A stretch of 64,000 nt of DNA. Source: an uncultured Flavobacteriaceae bacterium (lineage in GTDB: Bacteria > Bacteroidota > Bacteroidia > Flavobacteriales > Flavobacteriaceae). The position numbers were made by a program, and so were the translations under genes. The stretch spans positions 124,001-188,000 of the forward strand of contig CANMWN010000003.1 of assembly GCA_947501625.1 (NCBI GenBank), written 5' to 3'. The notes beneath the pieces are model-generated. The model did no database searches. It worked only from the letters and a program-made list of their open reading frames with translations, and had not been told where the DNA came from. Below, piece after piece: positions 7,700 to 18,121 of the stretch; within the stretch, counting starts at the first letter, position 1, and each line of letters opens with the position of its first letter.

Positions 7700-8583
7700 A
7701 AATTATAAAAGAAATGAGAAAAATAAAATCAATTACAAATAAGACAGGAAGTCCATTAGTAAATATGGGACCAATAAGATTAAGACAACCATTACCATCA
7801 CATACTGTTGAGAAGGTTGATCCATTTATCTTATTGCATCATTATGGTCCTTATGCCATAAGTGAATTTAATAATCCATTTGATTTAGGTCCACATCCTC
7901 ATCGTGGTTTTGAACCAATAACATTGTTATATAAAGGAGAGCAATTACATAGAGATTCCCTAGGAAATGAAATGTTGGTAAAGGCTGGAGACGTTCAATG
8001 GACAACTGCTGGTAGAGGTATTATTCATGCCGAAGGTCCATCAAAAGAGTTTGTTCAAAATGGTGGTGAGTTAGAAGGAATACAGTTATGGTTAAATCTT
8101 CCTGCAGAAAAAAAGATGATGCAGGCAAATTATCAACATTTAAAAAGTGAAGATATACCTGTTATAGAAAATCAAGATAAATCAATAAAATTAAAAATTG
8201 TTGCTGGAAATATACAAGGCGTGAAAGGATTAATTATAACTCAAACGCCAGTTAATGTCTTTAATGTATATGCTAAAGAAAGTGGTACTATGAATATTGA
8301 TATTCCAGAAAATCACCAATCGCTATTTTACCTTTTAGATGGTGAAGTATTGGTAAACAACGAATCTCTATTGAAAAAAGGAGCCGCTCAAATGCTAACA
8401 TTTTCTGAAGAAGGTGATTTTATTTCTATAGAATCTAAAATAAAAAGTACTATGTTGATTTTATCGGGAGAGCCAATTAATGAACCAATAGCTCAGTATG
8501 GTCCATATGTTATGAATACCCAAACTGAAATTATGGAGGCTTTGCGAGATTTTCAACAAGGGAAAATGGGTTATTTATATTAA
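7690..8583 (+). CDS. Pirin family protein
   Basis: A bicupin of 297 aa. The N-terminal cupin carries 'DPFILLHHYGPY', 'GPHPHRGFEPITLLYKGE' and 'AGDVQWTTAGRGIIHAEGPS', with the His and Glu residues that bind iron in pirins. Some pirins have quercetinase activity and others bind regulatory partners, so the activity is open. It ends the DoxX-reductase-FeS-MarR operon. The ATG at 7690 lies inside the palindrome; an ATG at 7714 would start the protein at 'MRKIKSI' and is a fair alternative. Confidence 0.9.
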   Translation: MENKIIKEMRKIKSITNKTGSPLVNMGPIRLRQPLPSHTVEKVDPFILLHHYGPYAISEFNNPFDLGPHPHRGFEPITLLYKGEQLHRDSLGNEMLVKAGDVQWTTAGRGIIHAEGPSKEFVQNGGELEGIQLWLNLPAEKKMMQANYQHLKSEDIPVIENQDKSIKLKIVAGNIQGVKGLIITQTPVNVFNVYAKESGTMNIDIPENHQSLFYLLDGEVLVNNESLLKKGAAQMLTFSEEGDFISIESKIKSTMLILSGEPINEPIAQYGPYVMNTQTEIMEALRDFQQGKMGYLY

Positions 8584-8674
8584 TCTTGTTATTGTAGTAA
8601 TTTGAAAAACAGCAAAATTTTCAATTATTTGATTTTAACTTTAATAATTGTATTTTTTGTATTAAAAAAAAGTT

Positions 8675-8699
8675 TACATTTGACCTATCTATGATAGGT
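8675..8699 (+). promoter_or_regulatory. speA promoter -7 element with adjoining palindrome
   Basis: A perfect -7 element TACATTTG (8675-8682) is followed at once by ACCTATC-TAT-GATAGGT (8683-8699). Transcription should start within the palindrome, so it would not fold as RNA and is better read as a DNA operator. A well-spaced -33 element is not evident. Confidence 0.5.
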
Positions 8700-8702
8700 T
8701 AA

Positions 8703-8864
8703 ATGTTAAGTTTTACTTATTTCGTATCCAACTTTTTTTGGAAGACAAAAAGTTGTGATGTGTTTAAGAAACATGGCGAAAAAATTATGGTTTCTTCCAA
8801 CTTACTATTAAATACACTACAAAATCTTCGATTAAGAGGTGTATTCTTACAATTACGTGTTTAG
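8703..8864 (+). CDS. Putative leader peptide of the speA operon (53 codons)
   Basis: An ATG about 15 nt beyond the expected transcription start opens a 53-codon frame. It begins MLSFTYFVSNFFWK and ends NLRLRGVFLQLRV before a TAG, so three Arg codons (CGA, AGA, CGT) fall in the last eleven codons. The frame fills most of the 5' leader of an arginine decarboxylase operon and stops 25 nt before a terminator-like hairpin. This is the layout expected of a ribosome-sensing attenuator responding to arginine or polyamines (inference). It could instead be a chance ORF within a structured leader. Confidence 0.55.
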   Translation: MLSFTYFVSNFFWKTKSCDVFKKHGEKIMVSSNLLLNTLQNLRLRGVFLQLRV

Positions 8865-8889
8865 TGTATAATTTCAATTAGGGTTATCT

Positions 8890-8925
8890 AAAACCTTGCT
8901 ATAAGATAGCGTGTAGGTTTTTATT
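8890..8925 (+). terminator. Terminator-like hairpin before speA (attenuator candidate)
   Basis: AAAACCT (8890-8896) pairs with AGGTTTT (8915-8921). Nested inside is GCTAT-aag-ATAGC (8898-8910). The stem is followed by TTATTTATAATTTTTATT. It lies 22 nt before the speA start codon, between leader ORF and gene. Confidence 0.5.
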
Positions 8926-8947
8926 TATAATTTTTATTGAAATTAAA

Positions 8948-10345
8948 ATGAATACTAAATACAAAGATTTAATAGAACAAACGTTTGATTTTCCTCAAGA
9001 GGAATTTCAAACAGAAAATGACAACTTATTGTTTCATAACATAGATTTGAATCAATTAGTAGTACAATATGGTACGCCATTAAAATTTACTTATTTACCT
9101 AAAATTTCTAAGAACATTAATCGTGCAAAAAACTGGTTTAATAATGCCATTAAAAAGCATAATTATAAAGCAAAATATCATTATTCTTATTGTACAAAAA
9201 GTTCACACTTTAAATATGTTTTAGAAGAAGCATTACAAAACAATATTCATATAGAAACATCATCTGCTTTTGATATTGATATTGTGAAAAATCTTAAAAA
9301 AGAAGGTAAGTTAAACGATGAAGCATATGTTTTATGCAACGGTTTTAAACGTGATAAATATATTGCTAATATTGTAAGTTTAATTGATGGTGGGCATAAA
9401 AACTGCATTCCAATTATTGATAATTACGAAGAATTAGATTTAATTTTAGACGAAACCAAAAGTAAGTTTAAAGTTGGTATTCGTATTGCTTCGGAAGAGG
9501 AACCAAAATTTGAATTTTATACTTCTCGCCTAGGAATTGGTTACAAAAACATTGTTTCATTTTATGAACGTGAAATTGCAGAAAATCCTCAAGTAGAGTT
9601 AAAAATGTTGCATTTCTTCATTAATACAGGCATTAAAGACAATGCGTATTATTGGAATGAGTTATTAAAATGTATAAGTGTTTATATCAAACTTAAGAAA
9701 GTCTGTCCAACTTTAGATAGTTTAAACATTGGCGGCGGATTTCCTATAAAAAACTCATTGGCTTTTGACTATGATTATCAATATATAATTGAAGAAATAA
9801 TCAATCAAATTAAAGTTGCATGTGATGAAGCCGAAGTTGAAGTGCCAGATATTTTTACTGAGTTTGGAAGCTTTACAGTTGGAGAAGCTGGAGGCGCTAT
9901 TTATGAAGTTCTCTATCAAAAAAAACAAAATGATCGTGAAAGATGGAATATGATAAACTCCTCTTTTATAACAACCTTGCCTGATTCTTGGGCAATAAAC
10001 AAACGCTTTATAATGCTTCCTATAAATAAATGGAATAGACAATATGAACGTGTTTTATTAGGTGGATTGACCTGTGACAGTGATGATTATTACAATTCAG
10101 AACAGCATGTAAATGCTATTTATTTGCCTGTTTATGAAAAAGAGAAACCTTTATATATCGGTTTTTTTAACACTGGAGCTTATCAAGAAAGTATTGGTGG
10201 TTTTGGTGGATTGCAACATTGTTTAATTCCTCATCCAAAACATATTTTAATAAATAAAAACGAAAACGGAGAAATCACAACAAAACTATTTAAAGAACAA
10301 CAAAAAAGCGAAGAATTACTTTCAATTTTAGGATATGAACAATAA
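8948..10345 (+). CDS. speA: Biosynthetic arginine decarboxylase, PLP-dependent (alanine-racemase-fold type)
   Basis: Converts arginine to agmatine, the first step of putrescine synthesis here. The 465-aa protein is the shorter Bacteroidota form of the fold-III decarboxylases. The probable PLP lysine is in 'YHYSYCTKSSHF' (about Lys84). 'IETSSAFDIDIV' and 'IGGGFPIKN' are the cofactor-binding segments. 'GGLTCDSDDYY' carries the Cys and Asp that reach into the partner active site in this family. The gene overlaps agmatinase by 11 nt and is preceded by an elaborate leader. Confidence 0.93.
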   Translation: MNTKYKDLIEQTFDFPQEEFQTENDNLLFHNIDLNQLVVQYGTPLKFTYLPKISKNINRAKNWFNNAIKKHNYKAKYHYSYCTKSSHFKYVLEEALQNNIHIETSSAFDIDIVKNLKKEGKLNDEAYVLCNGFKRDKYIANIVSLIDGGHKNCIPIIDNYEELDLILDETKSKFKVGIRIASEEEPKFEFYTSRLGIGYKNIVSFYEREIAENPQVELKMLHFFINTGIKDNAYYWNELLKCISVYIKLKKVCPTLDSLNIGGGFPIKNSLAFDYDYQYIIEEIINQIKVACDEAEVEVPDIFTEFGSFTVGEAGGAIYEVLYQKKQNDRERWNMINSSFITTLPDSWAINKRFIMLPINKWNRQYERVLLGGLTCDSDDYYNSEQHVNAIYLPVYEKEKPLYIGFFNTGAYQESIGGFGGLQHCLIPHPKHILINKNENGEITTKLFKEQQKSEELLSILGYEQ

Positions 10346-11276
10346 AAGAACTTACGCAGGTATTCCTGAACAATACGCAAAATTAGAAACAGCCAAGGTG
10401 GTATTAATTCCTGTACCTTATGACGGAACAAGTACTTGGCAAAAAGGCGCAGACAAAGGTCCAGAAGCATTCTTAAATGCTTCAGAAAACATGGAGCTCT
10501 ACGATATAGAAACTGATAACGAAGTGTATAAAGAAGGTATTTATTTAGCAGAAGCTGTTACCGAAAATGATTCGCCAGAAAAAATGGTAGAAGCGGTACA
10601 TTCCGAAGTAAAAAAATACATCAACAAAAATAAGTTTGTAACAATTTTTGGAGGAGAACACTCTATCTCTATTGGAACTATTCGTGCATTTGATGAATGT
10701 TTTAACAACTTAACGGTTTTACATATTGATGCTCATGCAGATTTAAGAAAGGAATATGAAGGTTCTAGTTGTAATCACGCTTGTGCTGTGTATGAAGCGA
10801 ATCAAAACACCAATTTAGTACAAGTTGGAATTAGAAGTATGGACATTTCTGAAACCCGTGTGATGAGTAAAGATAATGTCTTTTTTGCACACGATATGGC
10901 TGTAAATGAATATTGGATGGATGATGTCATTGACCAATTAACAGGTAACGTTTTTATCACTTTTGATTTAGATGCTTTAGACCCATCAATTATGCCAAGT
11001 ACTGGAACTCCAGAACCTGGAGGCTTATTTTATTACGAAACTCTAGAGTTTCTGAAAAAAGTATTTACTGAGCGTAATGTTGTAGGTTTTGATATAGTTG
11101 AATTATGTCCAAATCCACAAGAAAAATCATCCGATTTTTTAGCAGCAAAATTGTATTACAAAATGTTAAGTTATAAGTTTTCTTCGGAAATGGAAGATGA
11201 AGAAGACTATTCAGATAGCACAAACTCTCCGTTTAATCAACTCTCTAAATTTAAAGACAATGATGAATATGAATAG
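10335..11276 (+). CDS. speB: Agmatinase (ureohydrolase family)
   Basis: Hydrolyses agmatine to putrescine and urea with a binuclear Mn centre. All metal motifs are visible: 'GGEHSIS' (His), 'HIDAHADLR' (Asp-His-Asp) and 'ITFDLDALDPSIMP' (Asp-Asp). 313 aa is the normal length. The acidic C-terminal tail (DDNDEYE-like) is an extension. It is sandwiched with overlaps between speA and the deoxyhypusine-synthase-like gene, so the three are surely cotranscribed. Confidence 0.94.
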   Translation: MNNKRTYAGIPEQYAKLETAKVVLIPVPYDGTSTWQKGADKGPEAFLNASENMELYDIETDNEVYKEGIYLAEAVTENDSPEKMVEAVHSEVKKYINKNKFVTIFGGEHSISIGTIRAFDECFNNLTVLHIDAHADLRKEYEGSSCNHACAVYEANQNTNLVQVGIRSMDISETRVMSKDNVFFAHDMAVNEYWMDDVIDQLTGNVFITFDLDALDPSIMPSTGTPEPGGLFYYETLEFLKKVFTERNVVGFDIVELCPNPQEKSSDFLAAKLYYKMLSYKFSSEMEDEEDYSDSTNSPFNQLSKFKDNDEYE

Positions 11277-12240
11277 ACAACCCATTTCTGAATTTATAGA
11301 AAAGTATTTTTTGCATTTTAATGCAGCTTCATTAGTAGATGCTGCAAAAGGGTATGAAGCGCAATTAGAACAAGGCTCTAAAATGTTGGTTTCTTTAGCA
11401 GGTGCAATGAGTACAGCAGAAATAGGTAAAATTTTTGCAGAAATAATTCGTCAAGATAAAGTACATGTTATTTCGTGTACTGGTGCAAATCTTGAAGAAG
11501 ACATTATGAATTTGGTAGCTCATTCTCATTACAAACGTGTACCAAATTACCGTGATTTAACACCTCAAGATGAATGGGATTTATTATTAAAAGGGCTGAA
11601 TCGTGTTACAGATACATGTATTCCAGAAGATGAGGCTTTTAGACGTTTACAAAAACACATTTTTAAAATTTGGAAAGACGCTGAAGATGATGGAGAACGA
11701 TTTTTTCCACATGAATTTATGTATAAATTATTATTGTCAGGAGTATTAGACGAATATTATGAAATTGATATAAAAGATTCTTGGATGTATGCTGCAGCCC
11801 AGAAAAACTTACCAATGGTAGTTCCTGGATGGGAAGACTCTACTATGGGAAATATATTTGCATCCTATGTTCTGAAAGGAAGTTTAAAGGCATCAACAAT
11901 GAAGTCAGGTATTGAATACATGGCATTTTTAGCAGATTGGTACACTGATAATTCTAAAGATGGAATAGGTTTCTTTCAAATTGGTGGAGGAATAGCAGGG
12001 GATTTTCCTATTTGTGTGGTGCCAATGTTATACCAAGATATGGAAAGAGAAGACACGCCTTTTTGGAGTTATTTTTGTCAAATTTCGGATTCTACAACAA
12101 GTTATGGATCTTATTCAGGTGCTGTGCCTAACGAAAAAATTACTTGGGGAAAATTAGATATAGAAACCCCAAAATTTATTATAGAAAGTGACGCAACGAT
12201 TGTTGCTCCTTTAATTTTTGCTTATTTATTAAACATGTAG
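11269..12240 (+). CDS. Deoxyhypusine synthase-like protein (polyamine aminobutyltransferase family)
   Basis: About 323 aa; its start is taken at ATG 11269 (MNRQPISEFIEKYFLHFNAA), overlapping speB by 8 nt. Family marks: 'LVSLAGAMSTAEIGKIFAEI', 'SCTGANLEEDIMN', 'VVPGWEDSTMGN' and 'SGAVPNEKITWGKL', which holds the Lys corresponding to the catalytic Lys of eukaryotic deoxyhypusine synthase (W-G-K). Bacteria lack eIF5A, so the natural product is likely a polyamine such as homospermidine, in line with the speA-speB context (inference). Confidence 0.88.
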   Translation: MNRQPISEFIEKYFLHFNAASLVDAAKGYEAQLEQGSKMLVSLAGAMSTAEIGKIFAEIIRQDKVHVISCTGANLEEDIMNLVAHSHYKRVPNYRDLTPQDEWDLLLKGLNRVTDTCIPEDEAFRRLQKHIFKIWKDAEDDGERFFPHEFMYKLLLSGVLDEYYEIDIKDSWMYAAAQKNLPMVVPGWEDSTMGNIFASYVLKGSLKASTMKSGIEYMAFLADWYTDNSKDGIGFFQIGGGIAGDFPICVVPMLYQDMEREDTPFWSYFCQISDSTTSYGSYSGAVPNEKITWGKLDIETPKFIIESDATIVAPLIFAYLLNM

Positions 12241-12242
12241 TT

Positions 12243-12533
12243 ATGAAACGAGTTATTGTAGATTATTCAAAATTGACAACAGAAATTTTAGACCTATTGG
12301 TTGAAAAATATCCTGAGGGATATGATGATAAGGATATTATTTCATTTAGAAATTTAAAAAACGAGTTAATAGAAGCCGTAGAAGTCAGAACAGATGACAG
12401 TATTTATTTAGTAAAAGTTGGTAAACGTCTTGAAATGGCAATGGAAGATTTTAATGATGATGATTTGGAAGACGAGACAAGTGATGAATTTGATATAATT
12501 GATGAACCCATAGATGATATAGAAGAAGATTAA
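12243..12533 (+). CDS. Conserved small acidic protein of unknown function
   Basis: A 96-aa protein starting 2 nt after the DHS-like stop. The N-terminal 70 residues look folded ('VIVDYSKLTTEILDLLVEKYPEGYDD' region, helix and short strands). The last 25 are almost all Asp/Glu. I do not recognise a domain. The tight coupling to the polyamine genes suggests shared expression. A direct interaction of the acidic tail with polyamines would be speculation. Confidence 0.7.
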   Translation: MKRVIVDYSKLTTEILDLLVEKYPEGYDDKDIISFRNLKNELIEAVEVRTDDSIYLVKVGKRLEMAMEDFNDDDLEDETSDEFDIIDEPIDDIEED

Positions 12534-12550
12534 CGTATAAAAATTTTATT

Positions 12551-12808
12551 ATGGATGAAGTAATAGGATATAAAAAAGAGATTGGATTATTTAAAAAGCA
12601 TAATCAAGGATATTATACTTTTGAATTAGAAGGAAATGAAATTCTGGTTTTTGAAGAAATAAAAAAAAGCGTTTTAAAAGAATTTAACCTTCTTGCTAAT
12701 GAATATACAAATTCAAAATTTGAAATAACATATAAAGAAATTATTAGTGATTTAGATGATGATGAGTTTATTATCTATAAAATAGAACATTTAAAATTGA
12801 TAAAATAA
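12551..12808 (+). CDS. Hypothetical protein
   Basis: An 85-aa soluble, charged protein (Lys/Glu/Asp-rich) with no recognised motif. It starts 17 nt after the preceding stop and its stop codon shares one base with the next start, so it belongs to the same transcript. Base composition matches its neighbours. Confidence 0.6.
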   Translation: MDEVIGYKKEIGLFKKHNQGYYTFELEGNEILVFEEIKKSVLKEFNLLANEYTNSKFEITYKEIISDLDDDEFIIYKIEHLKLIK

Positions 12809-13218
12809 TGGACACTTTATTTCATATTTCTCTGCCATGTGCAGATATTATTGAGACAACTGATTTTTACAAAAACATTATTGAAACAAATATTGGGAGA
12901 GCCTCAGAAAATTGGATTGATATAAATTTATTTGGACATCAAGTCACATTTACAAAGGCCGGAAAATTTAATTTTAATAATCCTAATTATGTATTTGAAG
13001 GAAAAATACTACCATCCTTTCATTTTGGAGTTATAGTTGGAATGGATAAATGGAGTGAATTATATTCCAAACTAAATAAACTAGATTTTGAAGTTGTAAC
13101 TCAAACTACTTTTTTAAATAATAAAAAAGGAGAACATTTATCTTTTTTTATTAAAGACCCTAACGGTTATATGTTAGAGTTTAAATGCTTTAAGGATAAA
13201 AAAGATATTTTCAAATAA
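12808..13218 (+). CDS. VOC/glyoxalase-bleomycin-resistance fold protein
   Basis: A 136-aa protein with the two beta-alpha-beta-beta-beta modules of the vicinal oxygen chelate fold. It starts 'LFHISLPCADIIETTDFYKNI' and ends 'LSFFIKDPNGYMLEFKCF', the usual metal-ligand Glu strand. His at residue 6 and the Glu of 'LEFK' could be metal ligands. The substrate is unknown. It is the last gene of the polyamine operon, followed by a clear terminator. Confidence 0.82.
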   Translation: MDTLFHISLPCADIIETTDFYKNIIETNIGRASENWIDINLFGHQVTFTKAGKFNFNNPNYVFEGKILPSFHFGVIVGMDKWSELYSKLNKLDFEVVTQTTFLNNKKGEHLSFFIKDPNGYMLEFKCFKDKKDIFK

Positions 13219-13245
13219 ATTAATAAGGTATACTGTAGTATTTTA

Positions 13246-15358
<2,113 letters not shown>

Positions 15359-15378
15359 CTTTATAAAAATTTCATTTT

Positions 15379-15405
15379 AAAATCCGTAATGTGCGGATTT
15401 TTTTA
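15379..15405 (+). terminator. Intrinsic terminator after the FadH-like gene
   Basis: AAAATCCG-taatgtg-CGGATTTT followed by a T run. Confidence 0.85.
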
Positions 15406-15423
15406 TTTCATAATTATATATAA

Positions 15424-15454
15424 TTGATGTTTCTAATTTTTATAGTTAAATTTG
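15424..15454 (+). promoter_or_regulatory. Promoter of the small membrane protein-ettA operon
   Basis: TTG (15424-15426), 20-nt spacer, perfect -7 TAAATTTG (15447-15454), 19 nt before the start codon. Confidence 0.7.
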
Positions 15455-15473
15455 TATTTATAAATTCGAAATT

Positions 15474-15656
15474 ATGGCGATGAATAAAAATACAGTATTA
15501 GGCTGGGCAACTTTCCTAATGATATTAATGGGAGTAGTTTTAATTTTGATGGGAGCATATAGATATGATGATGTTGCAGGTTGGGGTTTTGCCACTGTTG
15601 GAATTGGTTTTTTTTGTATTGCTTGGGTGTTTAATGCTTTAAAAGGTAGAGTGTAA
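15474..15656 (+). CDS. Small two-helix membrane protein (CAL67264-like family)
   Basis: A 60-aa protein with two hydrophobic helices (about residues 8-28 and 36-54) joined by the polar turn 'YRYDDVAGWG' and ending KGRV. It matches the small flavobacterial membrane protein family that I recall as CAL67264. Function is unknown. Its TAA shares a base with the ATG of ettA, so translation is probably coupled. Confidence 0.75.
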   Translation: MAMNKNTVLGWATFLMILMGVVLILMGAYRYDDVAGWGFATVGIGFFCIAWVFNALKGRV

Positions 15657-17347
15657 TGAGTGATGATAAAAAGATAATATTTTCAATGTCTAGGGTGAAT
15701 AAAACCTATCCTGGAGCAAATAAACAAGTTTTAAAAAATATACACCTAAGTTTTTTCTATGGTGCTAAAATAGGAATATTGGGACTCAATGGTTCTGGTA
15801 AATCTACATTGATGAAAATTATTGCAGGAATTGAGAAAAACTATCAAGGAGATGTAACTTTTAATCAAGATTACACAGTCGGCTATCTTTCTCAAGAACC
15901 TGAATTAGATGATTCTAAAACTGTGATAGATATCGTTAAAGAAGGTGTTGCTGATACTGTTGCTGTTCTAGATGAGTATAACAAAATCAACGATATGTTT
16001 GGTTTAGAAGAAGTTTATTCTGATGCTGATAAAATGGAAAAGTTGATGAATCAGCAGGCAGTTCTTCAAGATAAAATAGATGCTTTAGATGCTTGGGAAT
16101 TGGATACCAAACTAGAAATTGCAATGGACGCTATTAGAACTCCTACAGGTGATACACCAATTAAAAATTTATCGGGTGGTGAACGAAGAAGAGTTGCATT
16201 GTGTAGATTGCTATTGCAACAACCAGATGTATTGTTATTAGATGAGCCGACAAACCATTTAGATGCTGAATCAGTACATTGGTTAGAGCATCATTTATCT
16301 CAATATAAAGGAACGGTAATAGCTGTAACACACGATAGATATTTCTTGGATAATGTTGCTGGATGGATTTTAGAATTAGATAGAGGCGAAGGAATACCTT
16401 GGAAAGGGAACTATTCTTCATGGTTAGATCAAAAATCTAAGCGTTTGGCCCAAGAAGAAAAAACAGCCTCTAAACGTCAAAAAACATTAGAACGTGAGTT
16501 AGAATGGGTGCGTCAAGGAGCAAAAGGAAGACAATCTAAATCAAAGGCACGTTTGGCTAATTATGATAAGTTGATGAGTCAAGACCAAAAGCAAGTAGAA
16601 GAAAAGTTAGAAATATATATTCCAAATGGTCCACGTTTAGGATCTAATGTTATTGACGCAAATAATGTTTCTAAAGCTTTTGGAGACAAACTGTTATATG
16701 AAGATTTAAACTTTAATTTACCGCCAAACGGTATTGTTGGAATAATTGGGCCAAATGGTGCAGGTAAAACAACGATTTTTAAAATGATTATGGGTGAGGA
16801 AACTCCTGATAGTGGTGAATTTATAGTTGGTGAAACTGCTAAAATTGCTTATGTAGATCAAAGTCATTCAAATATAGATCCAAATAAATCTATTTGGGAA
16901 AATTTCTCAGATGGACAAGATCTGGTTATGATGGGAGGAAAGATGGTAAACTCTAGAGCCTATTTAAGCCGTTTTAATTTTGCTGGATCAGAACAAAATA
17001 AAAAAGTAAGTACTTTATCTGGTGGTGAGCGTAATAGATTGCATTTGGCAATGACTTTAAAAGAAGAAGGAAATGTTTTACTACTCGATGAGCCTACAAA
17101 TGATTTAGATGTAAATACCCTTAGGGCATTAGAAGAAGGGTTAGAAAATTTTGCTGGATGTGCTGTTGTAATTTCGCATGATAGATGGTTCTTAGATAGA
17201 ATCTGTACACATATTCTCGCATTTGAAGGAGATTCTCAAGTTTATTATTTTGAAGGATCATTTACAGAATACGAAGAGAATAAAAAGAAACGTTTGGGAG
17301 GTGATTTAATACCTAAACGAATAAAGTATAAGAAATTAACTAGATAA
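15656..17347 (+). CDS. ettA: Energy-dependent translational throttle protein EttA (ABC-F)
   Basis: A soluble twin-ATPase protein of 563 aa without membrane segments. Domain 1: Walker A 'GLNGSGKST', signature 'NLSGGERRRVALCRLL', Walker B 'LLLDEPTNHLD'. Domain 2: 'GPNGAGKTT', 'LSGGERNRLHLAM', 'LLLDEPTNDLD'. The arm insertion in domain 1 and the charged linker between domains (about residues 250-310) fit EttA, which binds the ribosomal E site and gates the first elongation steps according to the ATP/ADP ratio. Confidence 0.93.
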   Translation: MSDDKKIIFSMSRVNKTYPGANKQVLKNIHLSFFYGAKIGILGLNGSGKSTLMKIIAGIEKNYQGDVTFNQDYTVGYLSQEPELDDSKTVIDIVKEGVADTVAVLDEYNKINDMFGLEEVYSDADKMEKLMNQQAVLQDKIDALDAWELDTKLEIAMDAIRTPTGDTPIKNLSGGERRRVALCRLLLQQPDVLLLDEPTNHLDAESVHWLEHHLSQYKGTVIAVTHDRYFLDNVAGWILELDRGEGIPWKGNYSSWLDQKSKRLAQEEKTASKRQKTLERELEWVRQGAKGRQSKSKARLANYDKLMSQDQKQVEEKLEIYIPNGPRLGSNVIDANNVSKAFGDKLLYEDLNFNLPPNGIVGIIGPNGAGKTTIFKMIMGEETPDSGEFIVGETAKIAYVDQSHSNIDPNKSIWENFSDGQDLVMMGGKMVNSRAYLSRFNFAGSEQNKKVSTLSGGERNRLHLAMTLKEEGNVLLLDEPTNDLDVNTLRALEEGLENFAGCAVVISHDRWFLDRICTHILAFEGDSQVYYFEGSFTEYEENKKKRLGGDLIPKRIKYKKLTR

Positions 17348-17351
17348 AATT

Positions 17352-17381
17352 AAAAGCCCAACTGAAAGTTGGGCTTTTTTT
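17352..17381 (+). terminator. Intrinsic terminator of ettA
   Basis: AAAGCCCAACT-gaa-AGTTGGGCTTT, an 11-bp stem with a triloop and a T7 tail. The rest of the 17382-17551 gap shows nothing clear. Confidence 0.93.
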
Positions 17382-17551
17382 AGAACAGTAAATAAATAGT
17401 CTTTGGGGTCATATAGGATATAATCAAAGATTATTTGAGGGGATTTATGTTCTAAAAGTTATGTGAATTGTTGCGTTGCAAATATATGTGGTGAAATGTA
17501 AATATTCGTTAACCTATGTTAATCAATTGCTTAGAGTCTAAATTTTAACAT

Positions 17552-18121
17552 TTATTTATACATATCTCTACGTAATCTACTTAACTGAACAGAAGTTATT
17601 CCTAAATGTGCTGCAATATGTTTTTGAGCAATTAAATTATCAATGTTCGGAATTCGCTTTTGTAAATTTTCATAGCGTTGAGTAGCATAAGTAGTAATTA
17701 ACTCAATTTCTCTTTTTTCTGCTGAAATAAAAAAGCCCTCTAAAATTTTGCGATAAAGAATATTGAATTCAATAGATTCTTCAGTTAGTTTAATAAAATC
17801 ATAATAATTACAACTTGCGATGGTTGCATTAGTTAAACATTCAATATTTATTTTTGAAGGCTGTTTTGAAATTAATGCTGGAAAAGCCGCTAAATAATTG
17901 TTTTTAGAAAACAGAAAACTATTGTATTCTTTTCCTTTTGCAACTGTATACGCTCTAACTATCCCAGAAAAAAGGAAGTAGAAGTTTGAAGTATTTTTTC
18001 CTATCTCAACAATATTCTCTTTTGCTTTATATTCTTTAACTTCAATAAGTTTATTGAGTTTTTCCCATCCCTTTTTTGACAGATTATGAGTATTACTTAT
18101 ATGTTTGATTAATTCTAACAT
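17552..18121 (-). CDS. Crp/Fnr-family transcriptional regulator (copy 2)
   Basis: A 189-aa protein: cyclic-nucleotide-binding beta-roll (residues about 25-110, 'FLFSGIVRAYTV', 'ALISKQPSKINIECLTNATI') and a C-terminal helix-turn-helix 'IAAHLGITSVQLSRLRRD'. The cAMP-contacting Arg/Ser pair and the Fnr cysteines are not seen, so the ligand is unknown. It is clearly paralogous to the upstream gene: both share 'KRIPNIDNLI.QK' and 'QLSR.RR'. Its first base coincides with the last base of that gene's stop, so the pair is coupled. Confidence 0.87.
   Translation of the reverse strand: MLELIKHISNTHNLSKKGWEKLNKLIEVKEYKAKENIVEIGKNTSNFYFLFSGIVRAYTVAKGKEYNSFLFSKNNYLAAFPALISKQPSKINIECLTNATIASCNYYDFIKLTEESIEFNILYRKILEGFFISAEKREIELITTYATQRYENLQKRIPNIDNLIAQKHIAAHLGITSVQLSRLRRDMYK

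Larger units (their letters stand above)
8690..8947 (+). ncRNA. Structured leader RNA upstream of speA (candidate attenuator)
   Basis: The leader has several self-complementary segments that exclude one another. CAACTTTTT (8729-8737) pairs with AAAAAGTTG (8747-8755). Loop TTGGAAGA (8738-8745) is fully complementary to TCTTCCAA (8793-8800). ATACACTA (8812-8819) can pair with GTGTAT (8839-8844) or with TAGTGTAT (8862-8869, over the leader ORF stop). AGGGTT (8880-8885) can pair with AACCTT (8892-8897), which would break the final terminator-like stem. The region 8584-8674 shows nothing else clear. Confidence 0.5.

Noticed and set aside
8683-8699. ACCTATC-TAT-GATAGGT as an RNA hairpin of the speA leader
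   Set aside because: With the -7 element ending at 8682, transcription should start inside the repeat, so the RNA would lack the 5' arm; a DNA operator is more likely.
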